Notes: generated from the sequence alone by a model not told the origin. 64,000 nt of DNA from DAHUYF01 sp035945115 (GCA_035945115.1 DASZAN010000194.1:37633-101632), one strand, 5' to 3'; positions 53,268-62,716 are shown, numbered from the stretch's first letter. A program made the numbers and translations.

Positions 53268-54861
53268 GCGCTGCCTCGTCTTGAGGAGCGGAACTCACCC
53301 CTCCCATCAACAAGCCGATTTCCTCGGCGGTGACCTCGTGCACGGAGCGCGCGGCGGAGAGCGCGCCGTGATGAATGACGGCGATGCGGTCGCACAGCGA
53401 GAGGATTTCGTCGAGATCTTGCGAAATGATCAGCACCGCCGCGCCCGCTTCGGCGAGGTCGAGCAGCGCCTGCGCCACCGCAGCGGCGGCGCCGGCATCG
53501 AGCCCCCAGCTCGGCTGGGCGATGACGAGCACGCCCGGCTTCTGAAGGATTTCACGGCCGACGATGAATTTCTGCAGGTTGCCGCCGGAGAGGCTCCGCG
53601 CCTTCGCTGTCGGCCCGCTCGTCCGTACGTCGAAGCGGCGGATCACTGCGTCGGCGAAGTTGGCGGCACCGCGCTCATCGATGAGGCCGTGCCGCACCAG
53701 CTTCAAGCGGCGATGCGCGGTCAGAAAGGCGTTCTCGGCGAGCGTCATCTCGCCCACCGCGCCGTGGCCATTGCGCTCTTCGGGGACGAACGCCGCGCCC
53801 AAGAGCCGGCGCGCCGCCGGGCCGAGCCGGCCGGCGGGCGTCCCGTCGATGACGATGGCCGCCGCGCTTTCCGCCAGCGTCTCGCCGGTGAGCGCCGCCA
53901 TCAGCTCGCCCTGGCCATTGCCGGCAACCCCGGCGATGCCGAGGATTTCGCCGCCGGCAACGGCGAAGTCGATGTCGTCGAGGTCGGTCCCGAAGCGTTC
54001 CTCCGAGCGCAGGCTCAGGCCATTCACGGCGAGCCGCACTGCGGCATGACGGTCCGGCGATTTCTGCCGCTGCGGCGTCTTGAGCTCGCCGCCCACCATC
54101 AGCTCGGCAAGCCGCCGCGCCGTTTCGCGCCGCGGGTCGCATTCGGCGACCACGCGGCCGAGGCGCATGACCGTCGCCCGTTGGCAGAGAGCGGTGATCT
54201 CCTCGAGCTTGTGGCTGATATAGAGGATGGCGCGGCCTTCCGAGGCAAGGCGGCGCAAAGTAACGAAGAGCTGCTCCACCTCCTGCGGCGTCAGCACCGA
54301 GGTGGGTTCGTCCATGATGAGGAGCTTCGGGTCCTGCAACAGCGCGCGCACGATCTCGATGCGCTGCCGCTCGCCCACGGAAAGATCGTGGACGGCGCGA
54401 TCGGGATGGATCGACAAGCCGTATTCCACGGAAATCGCGGCGATGCGGCGCTTGAGGTTCCGTCGCTGCCCCGCCTCGGCAAGACCGAGCGCGATGTTCT
54501 CGGCGGCCGTGAGCCCGTCGAAGAGCGAGAAATGCTGGAAGACGACGCCAATGCCGAGCCGGCGCGCCGCCGCCGGGTTGACGATCTCGACCGGCTCCCC
54601 CTGCCAGCGGATCGTGCCGGCATCGGGCGTCAGCACGCCGCAGATGATCTTGACGAGCGTGCTCTTGCCGGCGCCGTTCTCGCCCAAGAGCGCGTGGATC
54701 TCGCCGGGCCTGATCGCGAGCGCGACATCGTCATTGGCGAGCACGCCGGGAAAGCGCTTCTCGATGCCCCCGAGCTCGAGAAGAGGCGGACGCGGCTTCG
54801 CGGCTTCGCTTTCGGTATTTGCGCTCGCCGCGGCTCGCAATGAGGAAGCGGTTTCCGTCAT
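53251..54861 (-). CDS. ABC transporter double ATPase (sugar/nucleoside type, NupA-like)
   Basis: This 536-residue protein has two nucleotide-binding domains. The first has Walker A LGENGAGKSTLVKIICG, signature LSVGERQRIEIVRALLQDP and Walker B LLIMDEPTSVLTP. The second has the degenerate Walker A GVAGNGQGELMAALTG usual in RbsA/NupA-type proteins and the signature LSGGNLQKFIVGREILQKP. The start at 54861 lies after a gene-free 40-nt gap from guaD. The long open frame that continues upstream on the same strand is unrelated sequence. It powers the BMP-type importer. The arrangement SBP, two permeases and one double ATPase is standard for this family. Confidence 0.94.
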   Translation of the reverse strand: MTETASSLRAAASANTESEAAKPRPPLLELGGIEKRFPGVLANDDVALAIRPGEIHALLGENGAGKSTLVKIICGVLTPDAGTIRWQGEPVEIVNPAAARRLGIGVVFQHFSLFDGLTAAENIALGLAEAGQRRNLKRRIAAISVEYGLSIHPDRAVHDLSVGERQRIEIVRALLQDPKLLIMDEPTSVLTPQEVEQLFVTLRRLASEGRAILYISHKLEEITALCQRATVMRLGRVVAECDPRRETARRLAELMVGGELKTPQRQKSPDRHAAVRLAVNGLSLRSEERFGTDLDDIDFAVAGGEILGIAGVAGNGQGELMAALTGETLAESAAAIVIDGTPAGRLGPAARRLLGAAFVPEERNGHGAVGEMTLAENAFLTAHRRLKLVRHGLIDERGAANFADAVIRRFDVRTSGPTAKARSLSGGNLQKFIVGREILQKPGVLVIAQPSWGLDAGAAAAVAQALLDLAEAGAAVLIISQDLDEILSLCDRIAVIHHGALSAARSVHEVTAEEIGLLMGGVSSAPQDEAARAHPA

Positions 54862-54901
54862 CAGCCTAGTCGCCCATTCCGGCGGCTCGTCCGCCCATGG
54901 G

Positions 54902-55393
54902 TCAGTACCGAATCTTATCGGGCTTCGCCAACCACGCGTCGAACACGCGCCGCGCCTCGTCCGCCGCCAAACGCACGAACGGCAGCGAGCGCTCGCCGAT
55001 CCCGGCCTGCACTTCGCGGTAGATCGCGGCATCGTCGAAGCCGATCGCCGCCGCGTCGGCCCGGGTGTTGGCGTAATAGACGCGATCGAGCCGTGCCCAA
55101 TAGATGGCGCCGAGGCACATGGGGCAGGGCTCGCAGCTGGTGTAGATGTCGCAACCCCTGAGGCTGAAGGAGCAGAGCGCCCGGCAGGCGTCGCGGATCG
55201 CCACGATCTCGGCATGCGCGGTCGGATCGTTGGCCGACGTAACTTGGTTCCAGCCGCTGGCGATGACCTCGCTGCCGCGCGCGATGATCGCGCCGAAGGG
55301 GCCGCCGAACCCAGCCGCCATTTTCTCGGCCGAGAGCGCGACGGCGCGGCGCATCAGGGTCAGCGCTAGATCTTCGGGGGCGCGCATCGTCAT
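54902..55393 (-). CDS. guaD: Guanine deaminase, CDA-fold (GuaD-like)
   Basis: This 163-residue protein of the cytidine-deaminase fold has zinc ligands His60 in DPTAHAEIVAIRDACR and Cys90/Cys93 in SCEPCPMCLGAIYWARLDRV. Glu62 is the catalytic proton shuttle. The C-terminal end WLAKPDKIRY is typical of bacterial GuaD, which uses this region as a lid. It converts guanine to xanthine. ATG 55393 was chosen, with an ATG two codons later also possible. It is the first gene of the minus-strand purine operon and is divergent from puuD over a 206-nt region. TadA-like tRNA editing is a less likely alternative, since the C-terminus is GuaD-like. Confidence 0.9.
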   Translation of the reverse strand: MTMRAPEDLALTLMRRAVALSAEKMAAGFGGPFGAIIARGSEVIASGWNQVTSANDPTAHAEIVAIRDACRALCSFSLRGCDIYTSCEPCPMCLGAIYWARLDRVYYANTRADAAAIGFDDAAIYREVQAGIGERSLPFVRLAADEARRVFDAWLAKPDKIRY

Positions 55394-55599
55394 TGCATCC
55401 CATCGGCACGGCACGGCGGATCGCCAACGCATCGCCGCCGAACCTCCTATCCATATCATCGCCGTTCCGGCGGCGCTGCGCCAGATTGGCGACCGGCCCG
55501 TTCGCGTTTCGGCAACGATTTAGCCGAAACTCGGCTCTTTTCTCGGACTGAGGCGACGGCGTATGGTGGCGCTCCGCCGTCCCCTCGGAGAGGACCGCG

Positions 55600-56811
55600 A
55601 TGGAGATCGTGCTGAGCGAATGGTTGAGCGCCGGGCTGCGCTGGCTCCACGTCATCGCCGGCATCGCCTGGATCGGCAGCTCCTTCTATTTCATCCACCT
55701 GGATCTGAGTCTCAAAGCCAATTCCGGGCGGCCCGAAGGGACGGACGGCGAGGCGTGGCAGGTGCATGGTGGCGGCTTCTACCATATGGCCAAGTATCTG
55801 GTCGCGCCGCCGCGGCTTCCAAGCGAACTCACCTGGTTCAAGTGGGAGGCCTATACCACCTGGCTCAGCGGCTTTTCGCTCCTGGTGGTGACCTACTACT
55901 GGAGCGCCGATCTCTTCTTCATCGACCGCGCAGTCCTCGATATGAGCATCACGGCCGCGGCCGCCGTCAGCCTCGGGACGCTGCTCGCCGCCTGGCTCGG
56001 CTATGAAGCGCTCTGTCGCTCGCCGCTCGGCCGCGACGATACCCGCCTCGCGGTTGTGGGATTCGTGTTCCTGGTGGCACTCGCCTGGGGTTTCACTCAC
56101 GTCTTTAGCGGCCGCGGCGCCTTCATCCAGATGGGGGCGCTCATCGGCACCATGATGGTGGCGAACGTGTTCGTCGTCATCATTCGCAATCAGAAGAAGG
56201 TGATCGCCGCCTTGCTCGCCGGCAAGGCGGCCGATCCGGCACTCGGCCGCGCGGCGAAGCAGCGTTCGGTGCACAACAATTATCTGACTCTGCCGGTCGT
56301 GTTCCTGATGCTGAGCAATCACTACCCGCTCTTTTTCGGCACGCGCTACAACTGGCTCATCTTCGCCATCGTGCTGGTGATGGGGTTCCTCATCCGGCAT
56401 TTCTACAATCTCCGTCACGCGGGCCTCCCCAATCCCTGGTGGACCTGGGCCGCGGCCGCGCTCGGCATGACGGCGATCGCCTTTCTCTCGTGGTGGGGTG
56501 CGCGCTTCGCCGGCGAGAGCCAGTCGAGCGTCGTGCCGGGCTCCTTCGCGGCGGCCGCCGATGTCGTCACCACGCGATGCAGCGTCTGCCACATGCCGGA
56601 GCCGGTCTGGCCGGGCTTCGTCCATCCGCCCGCCGACGTGCTCCTCGACACGCCCCAGCGCATCAAGGCGCATGCGCGCGAGATCGCGATCAACGCCGTG
56701 CTGACGACCGCCATGCCGCCCGGCAACATCACCGAGATCAGCGACGAGGAGCGACGCATCATCGGCGTCGGGTTGGCGGCACTCCGCCACGGTGAGGAGA
56801 GGCTGCCGTGA
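55600..56811 (+). CDS. puuD: Urate oxidase PuuD, membrane-bound with cytochrome c domain
   Basis: This 403-residue protein has an N-terminal membrane domain of several helices (DUF989, including LSAGLRWLHVIAGIAWIGSS and WLSGFSLLVVTYYWSADLFF). A C-terminal cytochrome c domain has the haem-binding motif CSVCH at 327-331. PuuD is the urate oxidase of bacteria that lack the soluble uricase. It oxidises urate to 5-hydroxyisourate and passes electrons to a cytochrome chain. A purine-rich GGAGAGGA precedes ATG 55600. Its stop overlaps the next gene by 4 nt (GTGA), so the following steps are coupled. Confidence 0.95.
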   Translation: MEIVLSEWLSAGLRWLHVIAGIAWIGSSFYFIHLDLSLKANSGRPEGTDGEAWQVHGGGFYHMAKYLVAPPRLPSELTWFKWEAYTTWLSGFSLLVVTYYWSADLFFIDRAVLDMSITAAAAVSLGTLLAAWLGYEALCRSPLGRDDTRLAVVGFVFLVALAWGFTHVFSGRGAFIQMGALIGTMMVANVFVVIIRNQKKVIAALLAGKAADPALGRAAKQRSVHNNYLTLPVVFLMLSNHYPLFFGTRYNWLIFAIVLVMGFLIRHFYNLRHAGLPNPWWTWAAAALGMTAIAFLSWWGARFAGESQSSVVPGSFAAAADVVTTRCSVCHMPEPVWPGFVHPPADVLLDTPQRIKAHAREIAINAVLTTAMPPGNITEISDEERRIIGVGLAALRHGEERLP

Positions 56812-57692
56812 CCGCGATCGATCTCGCCGCCCTCAACCGCGCGCCCGCGGCGGAATTCGCGGGCCATCTCGCCAATGTCTATGAGCACGCGCCCTGGGTC
56901 GCGACCGCTGTCGCCGCGGCGCGTCCCTTCGCCACGGCGGGCGCCCTCTTCGCCGCGCTCAAGGCGGCCGTGCGCGCCGCGTCCGAGGCAGAGCGCCTCG
57001 CGCTCATCCACGGTCATCCCGAGCTTGCGCCGCCGGCGAGAGAGGGTGGCGCGCTCACGGCGGACTCGACAAGCGAGCAGGCAAGCGCTGGGCTGGATCG
57101 CCTCGACCCCGCGGAGATGACCGAGTTTCGCCGCCTCAACGAGGCCTATCGCGCCAAGTTCAGCTTCCCCTTCATCATCTGCGTGCGCCGCCACACCAAG
57201 GAGTCCGTCCTCGCGAATTTCGCACGCCGCCTAGGTCAGTCGGCCGAGATCGAGGTAGAAACGGCGCTCGACGAGATCGACCGCATCGCCGCGCTCCGCC
57301 TCGACGCCCTGGTAGCGGGCGAGGGGCGACTCGCCGTCGCCGGTCGCCTCTCGACCCATGTGCTCGACACTCATGCCGGAAAGCCCGCCGACGGGGTCGC
57401 GATCGAATTGCGCGAGCTCTCGGCCCGCGGCGATCGCCTCATCACCAGCGCGCGCACCAATGCCGATGGCCGCACCGAGGCGCCGGTCATCGCCGGTCGG
57501 CCGCTGCCGATCGGGCGCTACGAGCTTCGCTTCGCGGTCGGCGCCTATTTCGCGACGCGCGGCATTCCGCTCGCCGATCCGCCCTTCCTCGACGTCGTGC
57601 CGGTCCGCTTCGCCATCGCCGAGGCGGAGGGCCACTATCACATACCCCTGCTCGTCACCCCCTGGTCCTATTCCACCTATCGCGGGAGCTAG
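56808..57692 (+). CDS. OHCU decarboxylase - 5-hydroxyisourate hydrolase fusion
   Basis: This 294-residue fusion joins two consecutive purine steps. The N-terminal part (about 5-165) is OHCU decarboxylase (UraD), with catalytic His68 in LIHGHPELAPP, Glu89 in STSEQASAGL, and RRLNEAYRAKFSFPFIICVR. The C-terminal part (about 178-294) is the transthyretin-like HIU hydrolase (UraH), with LSTHVLDTHAGKPADGVAI and the diagnostic end PWSYSTYRGS. Domain order is the reverse of reaction order. GTG at 56808 overlaps the puuD stop (GTGA). The product converts 5-hydroxyisourate via OHCU to S-allantoin. A fused protein may channel the unstable intermediate. Confidence 0.94.
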   Translation: MTAIDLAALNRAPAAEFAGHLANVYEHAPWVATAVAAARPFATAGALFAALKAAVRAASEAERLALIHGHPELAPPAREGGALTADSTSEQASAGLDRLDPAEMTEFRRLNEAYRAKFSFPFIICVRRHTKESVLANFARRLGQSAEIEVETALDEIDRIAALRLDALVAGEGRLAVAGRLSTHVLDTHAGKPADGVAIELRELSARGDRLITSARTNADGRTEAPVIAGRPLPIGRYELRFAVGAYFATRGIPLADPPFLDVVPVRFAIAEAEGHYHIPLLVTPWSYSTYRGS

Positions 57693-57701
57693 CCGCTCCC
57701 C

Positions 57702-58631
57702 ATGCCGGTCTTCTCGCCCTTCATCCGCTACTTCGATGAGGTCGCGCGGCAGGGTTCGATCCGCAAAGCGGCCGACCGGCTCAACGTCGCGCCCTCTGCC
57801 GTCAACCGCCAGATCCTGAAGCTCGAAGACGAACTCGGTGCGCCGCTTTTCGAGCGGCTGCCGCGCGGTCTGCGGCTTACCGCGGCGGGCGAAATTCTCA
57901 TCGAGAGCGTGCGCCGCTGGCAGCAGGACTACACCCGCGCCCGCGCCCAGCTCGAGGAGCTCCGCGGCCTCCGGCGCGGCCACGTGTCGATCGCCGTGGT
58001 GGAAGGGGCGATTGCCGAGTTCCTGCCCGACGTGCTTGCAAGCTTCAACCGCAGCTACCCGCTGGTATCGCTCGCCGCCAATGTTCACGGCTCGGAGGGC
58101 GTTTTGCGGCGGCTCCGCGCCGGCGAGGTGGAAATCGGCATTCTCTTCAACCCGCCGCTGACGCCGGCCATCCGCGTCGCGCAGTCGAAGCGCTATCGCT
58201 TGGGCGCGATCGTCCCGCCCGACCATCCGCTCGCCAAGCGGCGGAGCGTGAGATTGCGTGATTGTGCCGAGTTTCCCGCCATCATCAGCGCCGAGACCGT
58301 GTCGCTGCGCGCCGTGCTCGATGCGGCGCTTGCGAGATCGCGCGTCCAGCTCAAGCCGGTCGCCGAGAGCAACAGCATCGCCGTGATGAAGGCGCTCGCC
58401 CGCCGCGGGGTGGGCGTTGCCTATCTTACAACCATTGATATCGCGCTCGAGGCGGCGGCCGGCGATCTCGTCTACCGGCCGCTGCAGGATGGCGCCATTC
58501 CCCCCTCGATCCTCTCGGTCTGCGTCGCGGCCGAGCGTTATCTCTCACCCGCCGCAACGTTACTTGTTACGCATTTCAGCGAGATGTTGGCGCAGCTCGA
58601 GGGCGAAGCGGTCGCACAGCCGGCCCCATAG
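57702..58631 (+). CDS. LysR-type transcriptional regulator of the purine region
   Basis: This 309-residue regulator has a winged helix near the N-terminus (FDEVARQGSIRKAADRLNVA, PSAVNRQILKLEDELGAPLF) and a LysR effector domain (from about 90, including RRGHVSIAVVEGAIAEFLPD). It follows the fusion gene by 9 nt and precedes xdhA by 78 nt, all in the same direction. Regulation of the xdhAB and puuD genes is likely. It shares its N-terminal signature with the LysR at 34996. The co-inducer may be a purine metabolite, which is inferred from position. Confidence 0.92.
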   Translation: MPVFSPFIRYFDEVARQGSIRKAADRLNVAPSAVNRQILKLEDELGAPLFERLPRGLRLTAAGEILIESVRRWQQDYTRARAQLEELRGLRRGHVSIAVVEGAIAEFLPDVLASFNRSYPLVSLAANVHGSEGVLRRLRAGEVEIGILFNPPLTPAIRVAQSKRYRLGAIVPPDHPLAKRRSVRLRDCAEFPAIISAETVSLRAVLDAALARSRVQLKPVAESNSIAVMKALARRGVGVAYLTTIDIALEAAAGDLVYRPLQDGAIPPSILSVCVAAERYLSPAATLLVTHFSEMLAQLEGEAVAQPAP

Positions 58632-58709
58632 CATGCGTACACCAATAGGCAACGGTTTGCGCGAAAATCTCCGCTTCGCGCGAACGCTCGCCCAGCGGTA
58701 GGCTGCCCC

Positions 58710-60149
58710 ATGGGCGGCGAGATTCGCTTCCTCCTGAACGGCGCGCCCCGCATCGTCAAGGACGCGGCGCCGACCACGACCGTGCTCGATTTTCTGCGCC
58801 TCGGCGAGCGCGCCTCTGGCACCAAGGAAGGCTGCGCCGAAGGCGATTGCGGCGCCTGCACCGTCGTTCTGGGCGAAGCCGCCGATGAGGGCATCCGCTG
58901 GCAAGCGATCAACAGCTGCATCGCCTTCCTGCCGCAGATCGACGGCAAGATCCTGCTCACCGTCGAGGGTCTCGCCGAGGCCGAGGCGCTCCATCCCGTG
59001 CAGAAAGCGCTGGTCGACCATGACGCCAGCCAATGCGGCTTCTGCACGCCGGGCTTCGCCATGGCGCTCTTCGCCTTTCAGCATGGCGGCGAGAGCCCGG
59101 CGCCGGATGCGGTGCACGAGGCGCTCGCCGGGAACCTCTGCCGCTGCACCGGCTATCGGCCGATCATCGCCGCCGCCGAGGCAGTCGCCGGCGCGACCGA
59201 TCGCTTCGACGCAGCCGCGCCGGCCCTGCTCGAGGCGCTCGCCGCCCTGACGCAAGGCGGAAGCATCAGCCTCGAGCACCAGGGGGAGCGGTCCTTCGCC
59301 CCATCATCGCTCGATGAACTCCTGGCCTTGCGGGCCGAGCATCCCGACGCGCATCTCCTTGCCGGCGGCACCGACCTCGCGCTCTTCGTCACCAAGGAAT
59401 ACCGCACGCTGCCGACGGTGATCCTCCTCACGCGCGTGCCGGAATTGCGCCACCTCGCCGTCGATGGCGACGCCGTGACGATCGGCGCCGCCGTGACATA
59501 CACGAATGCGCTGCCCGTCATCGAGCGCTACTGGCCGTCCTTCGCGCGGCTCATCCGGCGCATCGGCTCGCGGCAGATCCGCAATCTCGGCACGATCGGC
59601 GGCAATATCGCCAACGCCTCGCCGATCGGCGACACGCCGCCGGCGCTCATCGCCCTCGGCGCCACGCTCCGGCTCCGCTCGCGACGGGGCTCGCGCGAGA
59701 TGCCGCTCGAGGATTTCTTCATCGGCTACCGCAAGACCGCGCTCGCCGCCGACGAGATCGTCGAATCCCTGCGCATTCCGCTGCCGCAGGCGGCGCAGCG
59801 CTTCCGCACCGACAAGATCGCCAAGCGCTGGGATCAGGATATCGCCGCCGTCTGCGCCGCCTTCAACTTGACGATCCGCGCCGGCCGGATCGAGGCGGCG
59901 CGCATCGCCTATGGCGGCATGGCGGCGACGCCGCGCCGCGCCGCGCGGACCGAGGCGGCGCTCATCGGCCGCGCCTGGGATTTGCCGACGGTCGAGATTG
60001 CCACCGCGGCCCTGGCGGAGGATTTTCAGCCGATCGGCGATTGGCGCGCCGGCGCCGCTTACCGGCGGGATGTCGCGGCCAACCTGCTCAGGCGCTTCTG
60101 GCTGGAGACCGCGCGGCCCGACCTGCCGCTCGAGGTGATGGCGCTATGA
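58710..60149 (+). CDS. xdhA: Xanthine dehydrogenase small subunit (2Fe-2S and FAD)
   Basis: This 479-residue subunit has two N-terminal 2Fe-2S domains. The first has Cys42, 47, 50 and 70 (KEGCAEGDCGACTVVLGE). The second has Cys109, 112, 144 and 146 (CGFCTPGF, GNLCRCTGYRP). A FAD-binding domain follows from about 190 (LLAGGTDLALFVTKEY). This is the XdhA/XDHA form, separate from the molybdenum subunit. Length agrees with Rhodobacter XdhA. It oxidises hypoxanthine to xanthine and xanthine to urate together with XdhB. The stop overlaps xdhB by 4 nt (ATGA). Confidence 0.95.
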   Translation: MGGEIRFLLNGAPRIVKDAAPTTTVLDFLRLGERASGTKEGCAEGDCGACTVVLGEAADEGIRWQAINSCIAFLPQIDGKILLTVEGLAEAEALHPVQKALVDHDASQCGFCTPGFAMALFAFQHGGESPAPDAVHEALAGNLCRCTGYRPIIAAAEAVAGATDRFDAAAPALLEALAALTQGGSISLEHQGERSFAPSSLDELLALRAEHPDAHLLAGGTDLALFVTKEYRTLPTVILLTRVPELRHLAVDGDAVTIGAAVTYTNALPVIERYWPSFARLIRRIGSRQIRNLGTIGGNIANASPIGDTPPALIALGATLRLRSRRGSREMPLEDFFIGYRKTALAADEIVESLRIPLPQAAQRFRTDKIAKRWDQDIAAVCAAFNLTIRAGRIEAARIAYGGMAATPRRAARTEAALIGRAWDLPTVEIATAALAEDFQPIGDWRAGAAYRRDVAANLLRRFWLETARPDLPLEVMAL

Positions 60150-62473
60150 ACGACGCGCCCGCCCTCGGCATCGCCGGCGCCCCAGGCACGGCGCAGCATC
60201 ACGACAGCGCGCGGCTGCACGTGACCGGGCGGGCGCAGTTCATCGACGACGTCGCCGAGCCGCCGGGCCTCCTCCACTGCAAGCTGGTGACAAGCCCCTA
60301 TGCGCATGCGCGCATCCTCGGCATCGACAAGCGGGCGGCCGTGGCGATGCCCGGCGTCGTTGCCGTGCTGACGGCCGAGGATTTCCCCGGCGCCAACGAC
60401 GTCGGGCCGATCCTTAGGGATGAGCCGTGTCTCGCCGCTGATGTCGTCGAGTATGCGGGCCAAGCCGTCGCCATTGTCGCCGCCGAAACTCTCGCCGCCG
60501 CCCGCCAGGCGGCAAAGCGGGTCGCGGTCGCTTATGAGCCGCTCCCGCCCATTCTCTCGATCGAGGCGGCGCTCGCGGCCGAGCGGTATGTGGCGCCGCC
60601 GCAGATGATCGAGCGCGGCGATCCCGACGCGGCCCTCGCCGCGGCGCCGCATCGCCTCAAAGGGCGGCTCCGCACCGGCGGCCAGGATCATTTCTATCTC
60701 GAAGGCCAGATTGCGACGGCCACCCCGCGCGATGACGGCAGCATGCTCATCCAAAGCTCGACCCAGCACCCGACCGAAGTGCAGCACGGCGTCGCGCATG
60801 TCTTGAACGTGCCCTTCGCGGCGGTGGTGGTCGAGGTGCGCCGCATGGGCGGCGCCTTCGGCGGCAAGGAGAGTCAGGCGACGCAGATCGCGGCGCTAGC
60901 GGCGCTGGTGGCCGCGCGCACGGGCCGTCCGGCGAAGCTGCGCCTGGCGCGCGACGACGACATGATCGTCACCGGCAAGCGCCACGATTTCCTCATCGAT
61001 TGGGATGTGGGCTTCGATGGCGAGGGCCGCATACTCGGCCTCGACATGCGCCTTGCCGCGCGGGCCGGCAATGTCGCGGATTTGTCGCCGGCGGTGATGA
61101 CGCGCGCTCTCTGTCACGTCGACAACGTCTATTTCCTGCCGGCGGTGCGGCTTCGTGGCTACGTCTGCAAGACCAACACCGTCTCCAACACCGCCTTCCG
61201 CGGCTTCGGCGGACCGCAGGGGATGATCGGGACGGAGGCGATGATCGAAGAGATCGCGCGGCATCTCGATTTGCCCTTCGAGACGGTGCGCGCGCGCAAT
61301 CACTATGGGCCGCCGCCGCGGGCGACCACGCCTTATGGGCAAGAGGTCGAGGACAACATCATCCCGCTGCTCACCGCGAAGCTCGCGGCGAGCGCCGAGC
61401 TTGCCGAGCGCCGCGCCGCCATCGACCGCTTCAATCGGGCGAGCCCGGTCATCCGCAAGGGGCTCGCCACCTTCGCGGTGAAGTTCGGCATCTCCTTCAA
61501 CATCCCCACGCTCAATCAGGCGGGGGCGCTGGTTCACGTCTATACCGACGGCAGCGTCCACCTCAATCACGGCGGCACCGAGATGGGGCAGGGCCTCTTC
61601 GTCAAGGTGGCGCAAGTGGTGGCCGACGTCTTTCAGATCGATCTCGGCCATGTCCGCGTCAGCGCCACCAGCACCGACAAGGTGCCGAATACCTCGGCCA
61701 CCGCCGCCTCCTCGGGCTCCGATCTCAACGGCATGGCCGCGCACAACGCGGCCACGGAGATTCGCGGCCGCATGGCGGCGGTCGCGGCCGCCCATTTCGG
61801 CGTCCCCGCCCACCCCGTCACCTTTTCCGCCAATCGCGTTTACGCCGGCAACCGCTCGGTGAGCTTCGCCGAGGCGGCGAAGCTGGCGTGGCAACATCGC
61901 GTCTCGCTCTCCGCCGCCGGTTTTTATCGCACGCCTAATCTCAGCTGGGACCCGAAGACCATGCGCGGGCGGCCCTTCTACTACTTCGCCTATGGCATTG
62001 CCGCCTCGGAAGTGGCCATCGACACGCTCACCGGCGAATATCGCGCCCTGCGCACCGACATCGTCCATGATTGCGGCCGCTCGCTCAATCCCGCCATCGA
62101 TCGCGGCCAGATCGAGGGCGGCTTCGTCCAGGGGATGGGCTGGCTCACCATGGAGGAGCTCTGGTGGGATGAGGAGGGCCACCTGCGCACGCACGCGCCC
62201 TCGACCTACAAGATTCCCGGGAGCCGCGACATCCCTGCCGATTTTCGCGTCCACATCCTCGAAGGCTCGCCCAATCCCGCGCCGACGATCTTCCGCTCCA
62301 AGGCGGTGGGCGAGCCGCCCTTGATGCTGGCGCTCTCGGTCTGGCTCGCCTTGCGCGACGCGGTGGCGAGCCTCGGCGATCACCGTTTCCCGGTCATGCT
62401 CGACGCCCCGGCGACGCCCGAGCGGGTGCTCGCCGCGGTCGATGACATGCGCCGCCGCGTGGCGTCATCCTGA
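60146..62473 (+). CDS. xdhB: Xanthine dehydrogenase large subunit (molybdopterin)
   Basis: This 775-residue molybdopterin subunit agrees in length with Rhodobacter XdhB. Molybdenum-site regions include MGGAFGGKESQATQIAALAA, FRGFGGPQGMIGTEAMIEEI, GGTEMGQGLFVKVAQVVADV, and the C-terminal active-site glutamate in SKAVGEPPLMLALSVW. ATG 60146 overlaps the xdhA stop. The frame is open upstream, but the residues lie inside xdhA. No xdhC chaperone gene follows, although XdhC usually sulfurates the molybdenum cofactor; it may be encoded elsewhere. Confidence 0.95.
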   Translation: MNDAPALGIAGAPGTAQHHDSARLHVTGRAQFIDDVAEPPGLLHCKLVTSPYAHARILGIDKRAAVAMPGVVAVLTAEDFPGANDVGPILRDEPCLAADVVEYAGQAVAIVAAETLAAARQAAKRVAVAYEPLPPILSIEAALAAERYVAPPQMIERGDPDAALAAAPHRLKGRLRTGGQDHFYLEGQIATATPRDDGSMLIQSSTQHPTEVQHGVAHVLNVPFAAVVVEVRRMGGAFGGKESQATQIAALAALVAARTGRPAKLRLARDDDMIVTGKRHDFLIDWDVGFDGEGRILGLDMRLAARAGNVADLSPAVMTRALCHVDNVYFLPAVRLRGYVCKTNTVSNTAFRGFGGPQGMIGTEAMIEEIARHLDLPFETVRARNHYGPPPRATTPYGQEVEDNIIPLLTAKLAASAELAERRAAIDRFNRASPVIRKGLATFAVKFGISFNIPTLNQAGALVHVYTDGSVHLNHGGTEMGQGLFVKVAQVVADVFQIDLGHVRVSATSTDKVPNTSATAASSGSDLNGMAAHNAATEIRGRMAAVAAAHFGVPAHPVTFSANRVYAGNRSVSFAEAAKLAWQHRVSLSAAGFYRTPNLSWDPKTMRGRPFYYFAYGIAASEVAIDTLTGEYRALRTDIVHDCGRSLNPAIDRGQIEGGFVQGMGWLTMEELWWDEEGHLRTHAPSTYKIPGSRDIPADFRVHILEGSPNPAPTIFRSKAVGEPPLMLALSVWLALRDAVASLGDHRFPVMLDAPATPERVLAAVDDMRRRVASS

Positions 62474-62692
62474 GCTGATGGCGGCGCTTCGATCGCAGCC
62501 TTAATCTCGGCGCGCAGCCCTGAGACAAGTCGGCGTGTATTCTCGATCTGACGGCGCTGCTCTTCAGCGCGCCCATCTTGCCGGACAAGCCGCTGATGGA
62601 ACCAGGAACTAAGATCGCGACCGCGAAGCGCGCCCGTCGCGACCGCATCCGGGCCGATTCCAGACATCGGCCCCGTTGTGCGGCTCGTCAGA

Positions 62693-62716
62693 GATGTGCC
62701 AATAGGCGACATCGCC
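62693..62716. repeat. Short conserved segment just 3' of orphan SBP gene (copy 2)
   Basis: This 24-nt stretch, immediately downstream of the third SBP gene on the minus strand, matches 2859-2882 with one mismatch and sits at the same offset from the stop. The 246 nt between xdhB and this SBP (62474-62719) otherwise hold nothing recognisable. It marks a duplicated unit that includes flanking DNA. Confidence 0.7.

Noticed and set aside
53260..54843. A 527-codon plus-strand frame opposite the double ATPase gene
   Set aside because: The ATPase on the minus strand has full Walker and signature motifs in both halves. The plus-strand frame has no family features.
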